Assembly: GCA_021806345.1 (NCBI GenBank) | Contig: JAJZXP010000229.1 | Coordinates: 1 to 6,143 of the forward strand | Direction: 5' to 3' | Length of the DNA: 6,143 bases | From: Thermoplasmata archaeon | Lineage (GTDB): Archaea; Thermoplasmatota; Thermoplasmata; Thermoplasmatales; Thermoplasmataceae | Part shown: piece by piece, positions 1-5,985 of the stretch | Layout of the letters: each line of letters starts with the position of its first letter | How positions within the stretch are numbered: the stretch's first letter is position 1 | Notes under the pieces: model-generated | The model's input: the letters and a program-made list of their open reading frames with translations, nothing else | The model's database searches: none | Told to the model about the DNA's origin: nothing | Translations under genes and position numbers: made by a program

Positions 1-49
1 GGAGTCCGACCAAGTCAGCTATTCTGGCGTCTGGGTCTACAATTTCCAA
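1..49 (-). CDS. Possible N-terminal fragment of an unidentified protein, cut by the window edge
   Basis: On the minus strand a frame stays open from just after tandem stops (TGA TAA, 53-58) to the window edge. If the TTG at 47-49 is the start, it reads MEIVDPDARIADLVGL, which has a protein-like composition. The other two minus frames both close within this stretch. There is no ATG or GTG in the fragment and no good Shine-Dalgarno sequence before the TTG. An AT-rich stretch at about 78-90 could be a TATA element for a leaderless transcript. I do not recognise the family. The real start may lie outside the window, in which case these bases would be 5' leader. If real, the gene is divergent from the permease with about 170 bases of shared upstream DNA. 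Confidence 0.27.
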   Translation of the reverse strand, partial: MEIVDPDARIADLVGL

Positions 50-191
50 TTCTTATCAATTCATTAGTGTTTACATCTAATTAAATTTACTTTATCTATT
101 AATGCATCCGGTAATTCATAATACATTTAAAAAAGACTGCAAAACAGAGAATAATCATTTATCAATAGTTTTTTTCATTTCTGAAAAACAA

Positions 192-199
192 TTTATTAA
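192..199 (+). promoter_or_regulatory. Candidate TATA box for the permease gene
   Basis: TTTATTAA lies about 25 bases before the ATG at 221, the usual archaeal distance from a TATA box to the transcription start. This would make the permease mRNA leaderless or nearly so. A second AT-rich candidate at about 157-167 would give a leader of roughly 30 bases containing the purine-rich AAGGA at 213-217. The sequence alone does not decide between them. Confidence 0.4.
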
Positions 200-220
200 G
201 ATGAACAGAATCAAGGAAGA

Positions 221-2047
221 ATGGCTGAAGTCTCACAGCAGAATGGGGAGCTTCAGAGAAAACTTACATTTAAGGATGTGTTTTTCCTCTCCTTTGGCGG
301 AATGTCCCCACTATTGAGTATACTGACTTATGGTGCTTTTGCAATAACTCTCGCAGGGTATAATGCACCTATAGTAATGATTATTGGGACCTTACTTGTA
401 TTGCTGAACGGTCTCTCTGTAACTCAATTAGCAAAAAGATTTTCTTCATCAGGTGGATATTATACGTATGCTTTCCAGGCGCTTTCTGCAAGAATAGGTT
501 TTGATACTGGATGGATGTACATGTTCTATTCTATTCTCTACGGACTGGCATATTTTGTTGGGGGAATTTTTATCATTACCACAGTATTGGGGATTCCTGT
601 TCTCTATGCTTTTCTAATAATAATGGTTCCATCAGTTACATTTCTGATAATTGGGATAGGAGTATCTTCAAAATATGCCATTTTTGCAGTTACAATTGAA
701 ATAAGTTTGATGGTTGCCATAATCATCTACTCATTCTATATTGCAGGACTGAAATTCTATTTTCCAAGTCCAACAATTTATCACATATCGGGTGCTGGTT
801 TTGTTTTAGGAATTTTATTTGCAATGGGGATACCCACAGGATATGGTTCGATTGCACCCGTTTCTGGAGAAGTCAAGAATCCAAAAGAAACAGTGGGACG
901 GAGTGTGATTTCCGTAATTTTGGTAGGTGGTGCATTATCAACACTTATGATCTACGCCTTTGCAAATCTTATTCTTCAAAATGGAATATTGAACACTCCA
1001 GTTATGTCAACGCAACTACCTGTAGTAGGCATTATCAGAAACTTTTTCGGAAGAGATGGTTACCTATTTTACTATGCAGTTGCAATTGCGACTATAAATG
1101 ATGCAATTCTAGCAATGTTGTCCTTCGGGTCAGCTGCTTCAAGAACATTGTTCAGAATGGGTTACGACAGAACAATATTGCCGATTTTTGGAAGAAAGGT
1201 CGGGGATCGGCCTCTAATGGCAACCATATTTACTAGTGCCTTAATGATCTTCATATCACTTCTGATGCTTTTGTCCGTTGGGTCCGAAACTTCATTCGTA
1301 ATACTGGGAACAATCGCATCACTGGGTGGATTATTCATTCACGTGAGTGCCAATTTCTCGCTGATAAGAATCGGGTATAGGCGTGGAAAGAGACTAATGA
1401 AAAAAGCAAACGACAGCTTATTCCGCATTTTCGCAGATTTCAAGGAGTTAATACTTGCTACAACTGGAGCAGTTATCAGCAGTGTTGTCTTAATTTATTC
1501 CGCATATTCAACTGTACCAGATTACACCATGGTCTTTCTCGTTTGGATAGTAATAGGTTTCATACTCTCTGAGGTAAAGGGAATAGTTGGAAAGACTCCA
1601 AATGAAGTGGATGTCAGTAGGGAAGGGATTATAGTGGCACAAAATCTGATGAGCATAACTGTAGGAGACTCTCTCAATAAGGAAAGCCAGGCGATAGTTG
1701 GATTAAATGAAAATTTAAGTGATGTACTGGAAAAGCTCCTGAAGTCAAAACTACCGGCTGCAGTTGTTGTGGACAAAAATAATATGCCAGTTGGAAGGAT
1801 TGAGGTTATCAATTTACTTCTACTTCCAAAAAACGCGCTGAATGCAAGATACGTCAGGCAGGTTCATTTGGAAAAATCCGTAAACATAAAATCAAACGAA
1901 AATGTTGCTGACGCAATAAGAATTCTCAAGGAGAATGGGGTATCCACACTAACGGTTATTGACGATCAGGGAAAGGCTGTAGGGGCAATAAGTGACAGAG
2001 AAGTCATGTCAAAGCTAAGCGAAGTGGAAAAACCAAATCTTGAATAG
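221..2047 (+). CDS. APC-superfamily amino acid/polyamine permease with C-terminal CBS domain pair
   Basis: This 608-residue membrane protein probably moves an amino acid or amine across the cytoplasmic membrane as a secondary transporter; the substrate cannot be told. About twelve hydrophobic segments span residues 22-453. APC hallmarks are visible: GGYYTYAF (78-85) before TM3, SGEVKNPKETVGRSV (215-229) between TM6 and TM7, and SRTLFRMGYDRTILP (307-321) after TM8. Typical APC permeases are about 450-500 residues. The extra C-terminal part (about 470-605) reads as two CBS repeats, each with a hydrophobic strand then a turn and helix: AVVVDKNNMPVGRIEV (514-529) and TLTVIDDQGKAVGAISDREV (576-595). 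CBS pairs usually bind adenine nucleotides or sense ionic conditions, so regulation of transport from the cytoplasm is a reasonable inference. The ATG at 221 is chosen because it begins just before the conserved first helix; the ATG at 201 is in another frame. The gene appears monocistronic. Confidence 0.9.
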   Translation: MAEVSQQNGELQRKLTFKDVFFLSFGGMSPLLSILTYGAFAITLAGYNAPIVMIIGTLLVLLNGLSVTQLAKRFSSSGGYYTYAFQALSARIGFDTGWMYMFYSILYGLAYFVGGIFIITTVLGIPVLYAFLIIMVPSVTFLIIGIGVSSKYAIFAVTIEISLMVAIIIYSFYIAGLKFYFPSPTIYHISGAGFVLGILFAMGIPTGYGSIAPVSGEVKNPKETVGRSVISVILVGGALSTLMIYAFANLILQNGILNTPVMSTQLPVVGIIRNFFGRDGYLFYYAVAIATINDAILAMLSFGSAASRTLFRMGYDRTILPIFGRKVGDRPLMATIFTSALMIFISLLMLLSVGSETSFVILGTIASLGGLFIHVSANFSLIRIGYRRGKRLMKKANDSLFRIFADFKELILATTGAVISSVVLIYSAYSTVPDYTMVFLVWIVIGFILSEVKGIVGKTPNEVDVSREGIIVAQNLMSITVGDSLNKESQAIVGLNENLSDVLEKLLKSKLPAAVVVDKNNMPVGRIEVINLLLLPKNALNARYVRQVHLEKSVNIKSNENVADAIRILKENGVSTLTVIDDQGKAVGAISDREVMSKLSEVEKPNLE

Positions 2048-2090
2048 ATCTTGAAAGAAAAAATAAGACATAATAACTGATGATAAGGAA

Positions 2091-2097
2091 ATTTTTA
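2091..2097 (+). terminator. T-run terminator candidate after the permease
   Basis: A run of five T residues (2092-2096) lies 45 bases after the permease stop codon, without a hairpin, as is usual for archaeal termination. It is in the right place to end permease transcription before the convergent tRNA gene. Confidence 0.4.
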
Positions 2098-2185
2098 TGT
2101 GAAAACACTGGAAAATGGACGTTTCAACAATATAAACATAAAACCTTCAAAGTAACAGCCTGGTTTAATATCTCTACTATTCAAT

Positions 2186-2190
2186 AAAAA
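2186..2190 (-). terminator. T-run terminator candidate for tRNA-Pro
   Basis: AAAAA on the plus strand is TTTTT in the tRNA transcript, about 20 bases past the mature 3' end. A T-run is the expected termination signal of archaeal RNA polymerase for a tRNA gene. Confidence 0.4.
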
Positions 2191-2210
2191 TTCATCGTGA
2201 TTTATATAAA

Positions 2211-2283
2211 TGGGGCTGCCCGGATTTGGACCGGAGTCTCAGGCTCCCAAAGCCCGTAGGATACCAAGCTACCCCACAGCCCC
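2211..2283 (-). tRNA. tRNA-Pro (anticodon UGG)
   Basis: The reverse strand folds as a complete 73-nt cloverleaf. The acceptor stem is GGGGCTG/CAGCCCC with discriminator A (base 2211) and no encoded CCA. The D arm has G18G19 and a weak stem (G10-U25 wobble, U13-U22 mismatch). The anticodon stem CGGGC/GCCTG closes the loop TTTGGGA, giving anticodon TGG, which reads proline CCN codons. The variable loop is four bases. The T stem TCCGG/CCGGG closes the loop TCCAAAT. I see no intron. The one oddity is C instead of the near-universal U at position 55 (loop TCC rather than TTC). The plus strand gives a poor fold by comparison. The gene is convergent with the permease and has its own TATA box and T-run. 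Confidence 0.95.
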
Positions 2284-2303
2284 TTAATCGGGTAAACTTT
2301 GAG

Positions 2304-2316
2304 CAAATAAAAAGTT
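2304..2316 (-). promoter_or_regulatory. TATA box of the tRNA-Pro gene
   Basis: On the minus strand AACTTTTTATTTG is centred about 27 bases before the first base of the tRNA (2283). This is the classic position of an archaeal TATA box when transcription starts at or near the mature 5' end. Confidence 0.55.
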
Positions 2317-2638
2317 AACTGTAGAAAATTGTTAGAATTACAACTTTACGAACGAGAAAACCACTGATCCTGCGATATGGATGAATTGCCTAACATTTTT
2401 CCAGTTCAATGGAATCAAAAATAATTTCACATGGCATATGAGAATTTAAGCCTGATAAGTTGTTGATGTTCAATGGAATGAGAGATTAAGCAAGATATTT
2501 GAAATAAATAAAGGAGTCACTGTTGATGAAGCAGGAACATCCAATCCTTTGTGATGCAGAGCATGCCAGAGAATGATCGCAACTCCAAATAAAACCATCC
2601 AAGGATCTGTGAAAACAACAACTTAAAGACTTAATTCA
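2317..2638. other. Gene-free stretch with possible coding relics
   Basis: No convincing gene is visible here. A plus frame is open from 2459 to TGA at 2552-2554, and the same frame continues open to TAA at 2624-2626. Together they encode about 54 residues interrupted by the TGA, with CRAC just after it, but there is no start codon at the head. On the opposite strand, 2598 down to 2470 encodes a 42-residue hydrophobic peptide (MVLFGVAIILWHALHHKGLD...) with no ribosome-binding site. A 16-codon ORF starts at 2526, ten bases after AAAGGAG. These overlap each other and at most one can be meaningful. The stretch could be decayed coding DNA or plain intergenic sequence. I found no cloverleaf or strong hairpin in it. 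Confidence 0.5.
2404..2479 (+). repeat. 12-bp direct repeat pair in the intergenic region
   Basis: GTTCAATGGAAT occurs at 2404-2415 and again at 2468-2479, 64 bases apart start to start, on the same strand. The flanking bases do not match, so this is a short isolated pair. It does not look like a CRISPR or insertion-sequence end. Confidence 0.5.
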
Positions 2639-2648
2639 TTTATAAAAG
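2639..2648 (+). promoter_or_regulatory. TATA box of the flavoprotein gene
   Basis: TTTATAAAAG lies with its centre about 22 bases before the ATG at 2665, a close match to the archaeal TATA consensus. Transcription would begin at or within a few bases of the start codon. There is no Shine-Dalgarno sequence in CAGAATAACGAATT before the ATG, which fits a leaderless mRNA. Confidence 0.65.
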
Positions 2649-2664
2649 TTCAGAATAACGAATT

Positions 2665-4341
2665 ATGGACCCATTTGCACCAATTAAGATCGGAGATGTA
2701 GAAATCAAAAACAGATTCGCTCTTGCACCAATGATCTCAAATCTGGCGGATGTTAATGGTTATACAAACGATATACATCAGGCATATCTAGAAGAACGGG
2801 CAATAGGCGGATACGGATTAATAATAACAGAGTATTCACACATAGATTCACCGTTTAGCAAAGGATCAAGAAATCAACTTTCTTTTGTATCTTTGGATCA
2901 AGTTCCAAGCCTGAAAAGACTAACCGAAAGAATTCATTCCCATGGATCAAAAATATTCGCCCAATTGGTTCATGCAGGAGGAAAAGCACTGACAAATGGA
3001 AACGAACGTCCCTTTGCTCCATCTGAAGTTCCTTATTTGGGAAAAATTCCTATGGAACTGAAAGAAGATCAATTGGAACAAATCAGGGAAGCTTTCCTCA
3101 AAGCCGCAAAAATAGCAGAAATGGCTAATTTTGATGGAGTTGAACTTCACGGAGCCCATGCCTATCTTCTCCAGGAGTTTCTATCACCCTCTCTTAACAA
3201 AAGAACTGATAAGTATGGAAGGGATTTCGAAGGAAGGCTGAGATTTCCTCAGGAAATAATAAATTCTATCAGGGAGGAAACGTCCATGGCAGTTGGAATC
3301 AGGCTGAGCCAATATGAGGATGAAGTGGACGGCTATAATTCCGAATATGGATTAAGAGTTGCTGAATCCCTGAAAAACCTGGATTATGTACATCTTTCAG
3401 CAGGACGAATGGCACCTCCAGGATCATCCGCGTCATACTTTTCTCCGTATAATCATATTGGAATGAAGTTACCAAGGAAACCCAGATTGACGACCATTGC
3501 GGTAGGATCTATTCTGAACCTGGATTCAGTGAAAAGGGCTTTAGAAAAGAGCGATATGGTCAGCATGGCACGTGGGGCTCTGGCAGATCCATTTTTTCCC
3601 ATTAAATTGAAGAATGGAATCACACCAAGACCATGCATTAGGTGCAATCAGGGTTGCAGAGATCTTTCATTTGGTCAGGTTAGGTGTACTGTAAATCCCA
3701 TAACTGGAAACGAAACACATTATAATGAAGAAATCTCAAGCGGAGAGGTTTCCGTTGCAGGGGCAGGTGTTTCGGGTTTAGAATGTTCAATCTATCTCAG
3801 GAAAACCGGATATAATGTCACACTCTATGAAGAAGAAGGAAAAATAGGAGGAAAACTGAACGAATATAACGAGATAAACAAGGCAGGAGAAATAAACAAG
3901 TTACTTGATTTTTACAAAATGGAGACTATGAGACTGGGAATCAGTGTTGTTTTGAGCACAAAGAAGAATTCAAAAGAGGTTGACATATTTCTTCCAGGAT
4001 TCCAAAAATATCCTGAGATCAATAAAATCGAAAATGAAATCCACATTGACAGCAATATATACGAGCATCTCGACAAGATACTGGAATTATCAAAGACACA
4101 TAGAATATACATCACGGAAAGAAGTCTCAGAAACCTTGACAGGCACAGACAGATAGAATCAAGAAAACTCATGGAAAATGCTGGGATACATTTCGAGGAA
4201 TTCGACACGAGTAAGAAATATTTCGGCAAAATAGAAAGAAACCAGTATGATATCTACCAAGCGGCACTCAGGGGAATAAACGCCGCTAGGGATTTTATTA
4301 TGTTGAATAGGGATAAAGTTACGAACTCCTCTCTCCCATAA
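2665..4341 (+). CDS. Old Yellow Enzyme / 2,4-dienoyl-CoA reductase-like Fe-S flavoprotein with reduced C-terminal half
   Basis: This 558-residue cytoplasmic oxidoreductase belongs to the FadH / 2-enoate reductase group. Residues 1-320 form the FMN-binding TIM barrel: NRFALAPM (16-23), HGAHAYLLQEFLSPSLNKRTDKYG (from 162) with the probable proton donor Tyr167, and ARGALADPFFP (302-312) near the FMN phosphate. A [4Fe-4S] ligand set follows: Cys324, Cys327, Cys331 and Cys341 in PCIRCNQGC...RCTVNP. Next comes an FAD dinucleotide-binding start, VAGAGVSGLE (364-373), with YEEEGKIGGKL (388-398). FadH is about 670 residues. Here the rest is about 110 residues short, and I cannot find the usual second NAD(P)H fingerprint or the ATG motif. 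The conserved HGAHGY is HGAHAY, and no FadH-type GWHEAR histidine is visible. Family members reduce activated C=C bonds; the substrate is unknown. Its 3' end overlaps the convergent kptA by 23 bases. Confidence 0.88.
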   Translation: MDPFAPIKIGDVEIKNRFALAPMISNLADVNGYTNDIHQAYLEERAIGGYGLIITEYSHIDSPFSKGSRNQLSFVSLDQVPSLKRLTERIHSHGSKIFAQLVHAGGKALTNGNERPFAPSEVPYLGKIPMELKEDQLEQIREAFLKAAKIAEMANFDGVELHGAHAYLLQEFLSPSLNKRTDKYGRDFEGRLRFPQEIINSIREETSMAVGIRLSQYEDEVDGYNSEYGLRVAESLKNLDYVHLSAGRMAPPGSSASYFSPYNHIGMKLPRKPRLTTIAVGSILNLDSVKRALEKSDMVSMARGALADPFFPIKLKNGITPRPCIRCNQGCRDLSFGQVRCTVNPITGNETHYNEEISSGEVSVAGAGVSGLECSIYLRKTGYNVTLYEEEGKIGGKLNEYNEINKAGEINKLLDFYKMETMRLGISVVLSTKKNSKEVDIFLPGFQKYPEINKIENEIHIDSNIYEHLDKILELSKTHRIYITERSLRNLDRHRQIESRKLMENAGIHFEEFDTSKKYFGKIERNQYDIYQAALRGINAARDFIMLNRDKVTNSSLP

Positions 4342-5056
4342 GTTTTCGTTCTCTTTTTTCTCTGTATGATTTTATTTCAGAATTTTCCTCTTCTGTCGGC
4401 TTAACATCTTCTTTAGGAAGATCGAAGATGAAATTTGGTAAAATCTGCTTTGTCAGAAGCACTTCCCTGGAAGCTTTATAAATTGGTTCCTCCATGGACA
4501 TTGCTTCACAGTTAATCCCAATGATTTTTGGATCATCAACGTGAAAAAGACCTGAAATGAAGGCTTTTCTGTAATTATCCGACAGGTGAATATATGTTTT
4601 ATCGGAAGGGAAAATTCCCGTTTCCTTTAATATTGAAAATTCTTCATCAGTTGTTTGATAATAAGCAGTTTTTGGAATATCATCTGTAGGTAAATCGCTT
4701 AAATCAATTGGTATGGTATGTCCGTAAGTTGCCCTTATTTCTCCCCTTTCATTTAACTCATATCTTCCACGCTCGTCAGTTGAGCATAGAGCCTCAATAT
4801 GCAACGGAGTTATGAAGCCATACCTATGTCTCTGTGCTTTTATGGCAGGTATGATGGAGTATATTTTTGCATAGCCATTTGGCGTAAGCCTTATCCCATA
4901 TCTTTCGGGGAAATGCCTGAGCATTCCTGCCAGAACTTTTCCTAGGCCTTCAACCTCATCGGGATACAGCAATACTTTCCCTTTTTCGCCACATTCAGGG
5001 CATGCATCCCCCCTAAATGAACCGTGGGAAAAACATGATCTTACCTCAATTTCCAT
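4319..5056 (-). CDS. kptA: RNA 2'-phosphotransferase (Tpt1/KptA family) with N-terminal zinc ribbon
   Basis: KptA/Tpt1 removes an internal RNA 2'-phosphate using NAD+, releasing nicotinamide and ADP-ribose 1'',2''-cyclic phosphate. The protein has 245 residues. An N-terminal zinc-binding motif (Cys8, His11, Cys19, Cys22) precedes the catalytic core. Core marks are MLRHFPERYGIRL (45-57) with the catalytic-type Arg47-His48, RGRYELNERGEIRATYGHTIP (from 96) corresponding to the family's RF...IRAxQGHS, YIHLSD (155-160) and the late REVLLTKQILP (197-207). The usual HGT of the NAD site is replaced by YYQTTDE (132-138); I believe archaeal members often diverge here but cannot check. The last 30 residues are a charged tail that overlaps the neighbouring flavoprotein gene. 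The start sits 4 bases after the prs stop, with a strong ribosome-binding site, so kptA is the second gene of a prs-kptA operon. Most archaea join tRNA exons with RtcB, which leaves no 2'-phosphate, so the natural substrate is uncertain. Confidence 0.9.
   Translation of the reverse strand: MEIEVRSCFSHGSFRGDACPECGEKGKVLLYPDEVEGLGKVLAGMLRHFPERYGIRLTPNGYAKIYSIIPAIKAQRHRYGFITPLHIEALCSTDERGRYELNERGEIRATYGHTIPIDLSDLPTDDIPKTAYYQTTDEEFSILKETGIFPSDKTYIHLSDNYRKAFISGLFHVDDPKIIGINCEAMSMEEPIYKASREVLLTKQILPNFIFDLPKEDVKPTEEENSEIKSYREKRERKLMGERSS
4343..4359 (+). terminator. T-rich terminator candidate for the flavoprotein gene, inside kptA
   Basis: Just past the flavoprotein stop codon the plus strand is pyrimidine-rich, ending in six T residues (4354-4359). 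It would serve as an archaeal terminator but lies within the coding end of the convergent kptA, where the same bases encode part of its Lys/Arg/Glu-rich tail. The T content could therefore simply reflect that tail. Confidence 0.3.
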
Positions 5057-5060
5057 TATT

Positions 5061-5070
5061 TCATCTCCTC
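5061..5070 (-). promoter_or_regulatory. Shine-Dalgarno site of kptA overlapping the prs stop codon
   Basis: On the minus strand GAGGAGATGA ends 4 bases before the kptA ATG and matches most of the archaeal consensus GGAGGTGA. The same bases encode the last two Arg residues and the TGA stop of prs. This supports the start at 5056 and indicates translational coupling, in contrast to the apparently leaderless genes elsewhere in the window. Confidence 0.75.
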
Positions 5071-5912
5071 AGATATGCACCCAGACTCTCTGATATGTCA
5101 ATGGTATTATATCTTGACGTTAATGTGTTTGTAACCGATAGTCCATGACAGACTTCATTTATCTTGACGTCAGAGGAATTTATGAAAAGGCCATGAACAG
5201 CCGAAACAAATATTTTGCTTGCCCCAGATTTTCTTATGATTTCTGACGACCTCAATATGGTCCCACCCGTTGAAATTATATCATCCACCAGAAGCACATT
5301 GAGTCCCTTAGCATCCACATGATCCATATCGTATTGCACCGTTGTTGAATCTATTCTTTTCTTATTCATAAAACTACTGTTGCATCCGAGAACCTCACCC
5401 ACTTCTTTGGCAAGCTTGTATGCACCGTCATCCGGTGCCATTACTAGCTGTATTGAATTATTTTTATGTTTCTTGGCAATATCCCCAGAAACGTGCAGGT
5501 CTTCGCATTCAGTGTTAGTAAATTTGAAAGAATATGTATCATGTATGTTCACAGTAACGATTTTCTGGACACCCTCCGAGATTTGATTCATTATAACTCT
5601 TGCCGAAATTGCCTCTCCAGGCTTGTATACCATATGCTGCCTTGCGTATCCGAAGTAGGGAACAAGCACAGTAATCCCCGATGGCTTTTGTTCCTTAACC
5701 GCATCAAGAATAAACTGTAACTCCAATAGTTCCTCTTCATTATTTGTGTTTCCCACAACAGTCACTTCCTTTTGGTATAAACTTCCATTGATTCGGACAT
5801 ACATCTCTCCATCTGGAAATCTTTTTTTCTCAACTTCGTGTAATGTTCCGTCAATCTTTTGATTGATCATTCCTGCTAAATTTATAGTTCTGGAGGTTGC
5901 AACTATGTGCAT
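5061..5912 (-). CDS. prs: Ribose-phosphate pyrophosphokinase (PRPP synthase)
   Basis: Prs transfers pyrophosphate from ATP to ribose 5-phosphate to make PRPP, the precursor of purine, pyrimidine, histidine, tryptophan and NAD nucleotides. The protein has 283 residues, the short length usual for archaeal enzymes (bacterial ones are about 315). Visible motifs are RFPDGEMYVRI (31-41), the ATP-loop region YARQHMVYKPGEAISARV (89-106), VNIHD (121-125) with the conserved His, APDDGA (159-164), and the PRPP-binding loop VLLVDDIISTGGTI (206-219). In the ATP-loop motif the common RQD is RQH (residue 92-93 region), which may be an archaeal variant. The N-terminus MHIVATSR aligns with the beginning of the first strand in the family, supporting the ATG at 5912. 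A TATA-like element lies directly upstream and kptA follows after 4 bases. Confidence 0.95.
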   Translation of the reverse strand: MHIVATSRTINLAGMINQKIDGTLHEVEKKRFPDGEMYVRINGSLYQKEVTVVGNTNNEEELLELQFILDAVKEQKPSGITVLVPYFGYARQHMVYKPGEAISARVIMNQISEGVQKIVTVNIHDTYSFKFTNTECEDLHVSGDIAKKHKNNSIQLVMAPDDGAYKLAKEVGEVLGCNSSFMNKKRIDSTTVQYDMDHVDAKGLNVLLVDDIISTGGTILRSSEIIRKSGASKIFVSAVHGLFINSSDVKINEVCHGLSVTNTLTSRYNTIDISESLGAYLRR

Positions 5913-5933
5913 AAATACCTTATTGGGGTTTTT

Positions 5934-5947
5934 TATTTATATATATT
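5934..5947 (-). promoter_or_regulatory. TATA box region of the prs-kptA operon
   Basis: The minus strand reads AATATATATAAATA here, a strong AT-alternating element ending about 22 bases before the prs ATG at 5912. Transcription is expected to start within a few bases of the start codon. The sequence GGTATTT directly before the ATG has no Shine-Dalgarno match, consistent with a very short or absent leader. Confidence 0.6.
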
Positions 5948-5985
5948 GAAGTTTACATTCAATGTAGGTTTTCGTTAAAATCCTA

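Noticed and set aside
1..45. Possible tRNA end at the left edge (GACCAAGTCAGCTA resembles a reversed D arm)
   Set aside because: No pairing D stem or T loop can be built on either strand.
102..317. 71-codon plus-strand ORF overlapping the start of the permease
   Set aside because: It runs out of frame through the conserved first membrane helix of the permease and has no protein-like features of its own.
1522..1812. 96-codon minus-strand ORF within the permease
   Set aside because: It is the complement of the last membrane helix and first CBS repeat, both clearly coding on the plus strand. It is rich in Ser/Thr/Ile as expected from antisense of such sequence.
2060..2160. C/D box small RNA suggested by CTGATGATAAGG after the permease, and by GTTGATGA at 2522-2529
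   Set aside because: No matching D box (CTGA) is found at a suitable distance and there is no terminal stem, so the C-box resemblance is not enough.
2209..2286. Plus-strand ORF of 25 codons starting ATGGGGCTGCCCGG, preceded by TTTATATAAA
   Set aside because: It is the exact antisense of the tRNA-Pro gene. Such ORFs are a common artefact, and the AT-rich box before it is palindromic and lies just past the tRNA 3' end.
3912..4229. 105-codon minus-strand ORF within the flavoprotein
   Set aside because: It lies opposite the degenerate C-terminal half, so I considered that the minus frame might be the real gene. The plus frame continues uninterrupted from the FAD motif to the stop, and the minus peptide looks like antisense Ser/Leu/Phe-rich sequence with no ribosome-binding site.
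5380..5720. Two plus-strand ORFs (68 and 84 codons) within prs
   Set aside because: They are shadows of the strongly conserved prs frame, including its catalytic loops.
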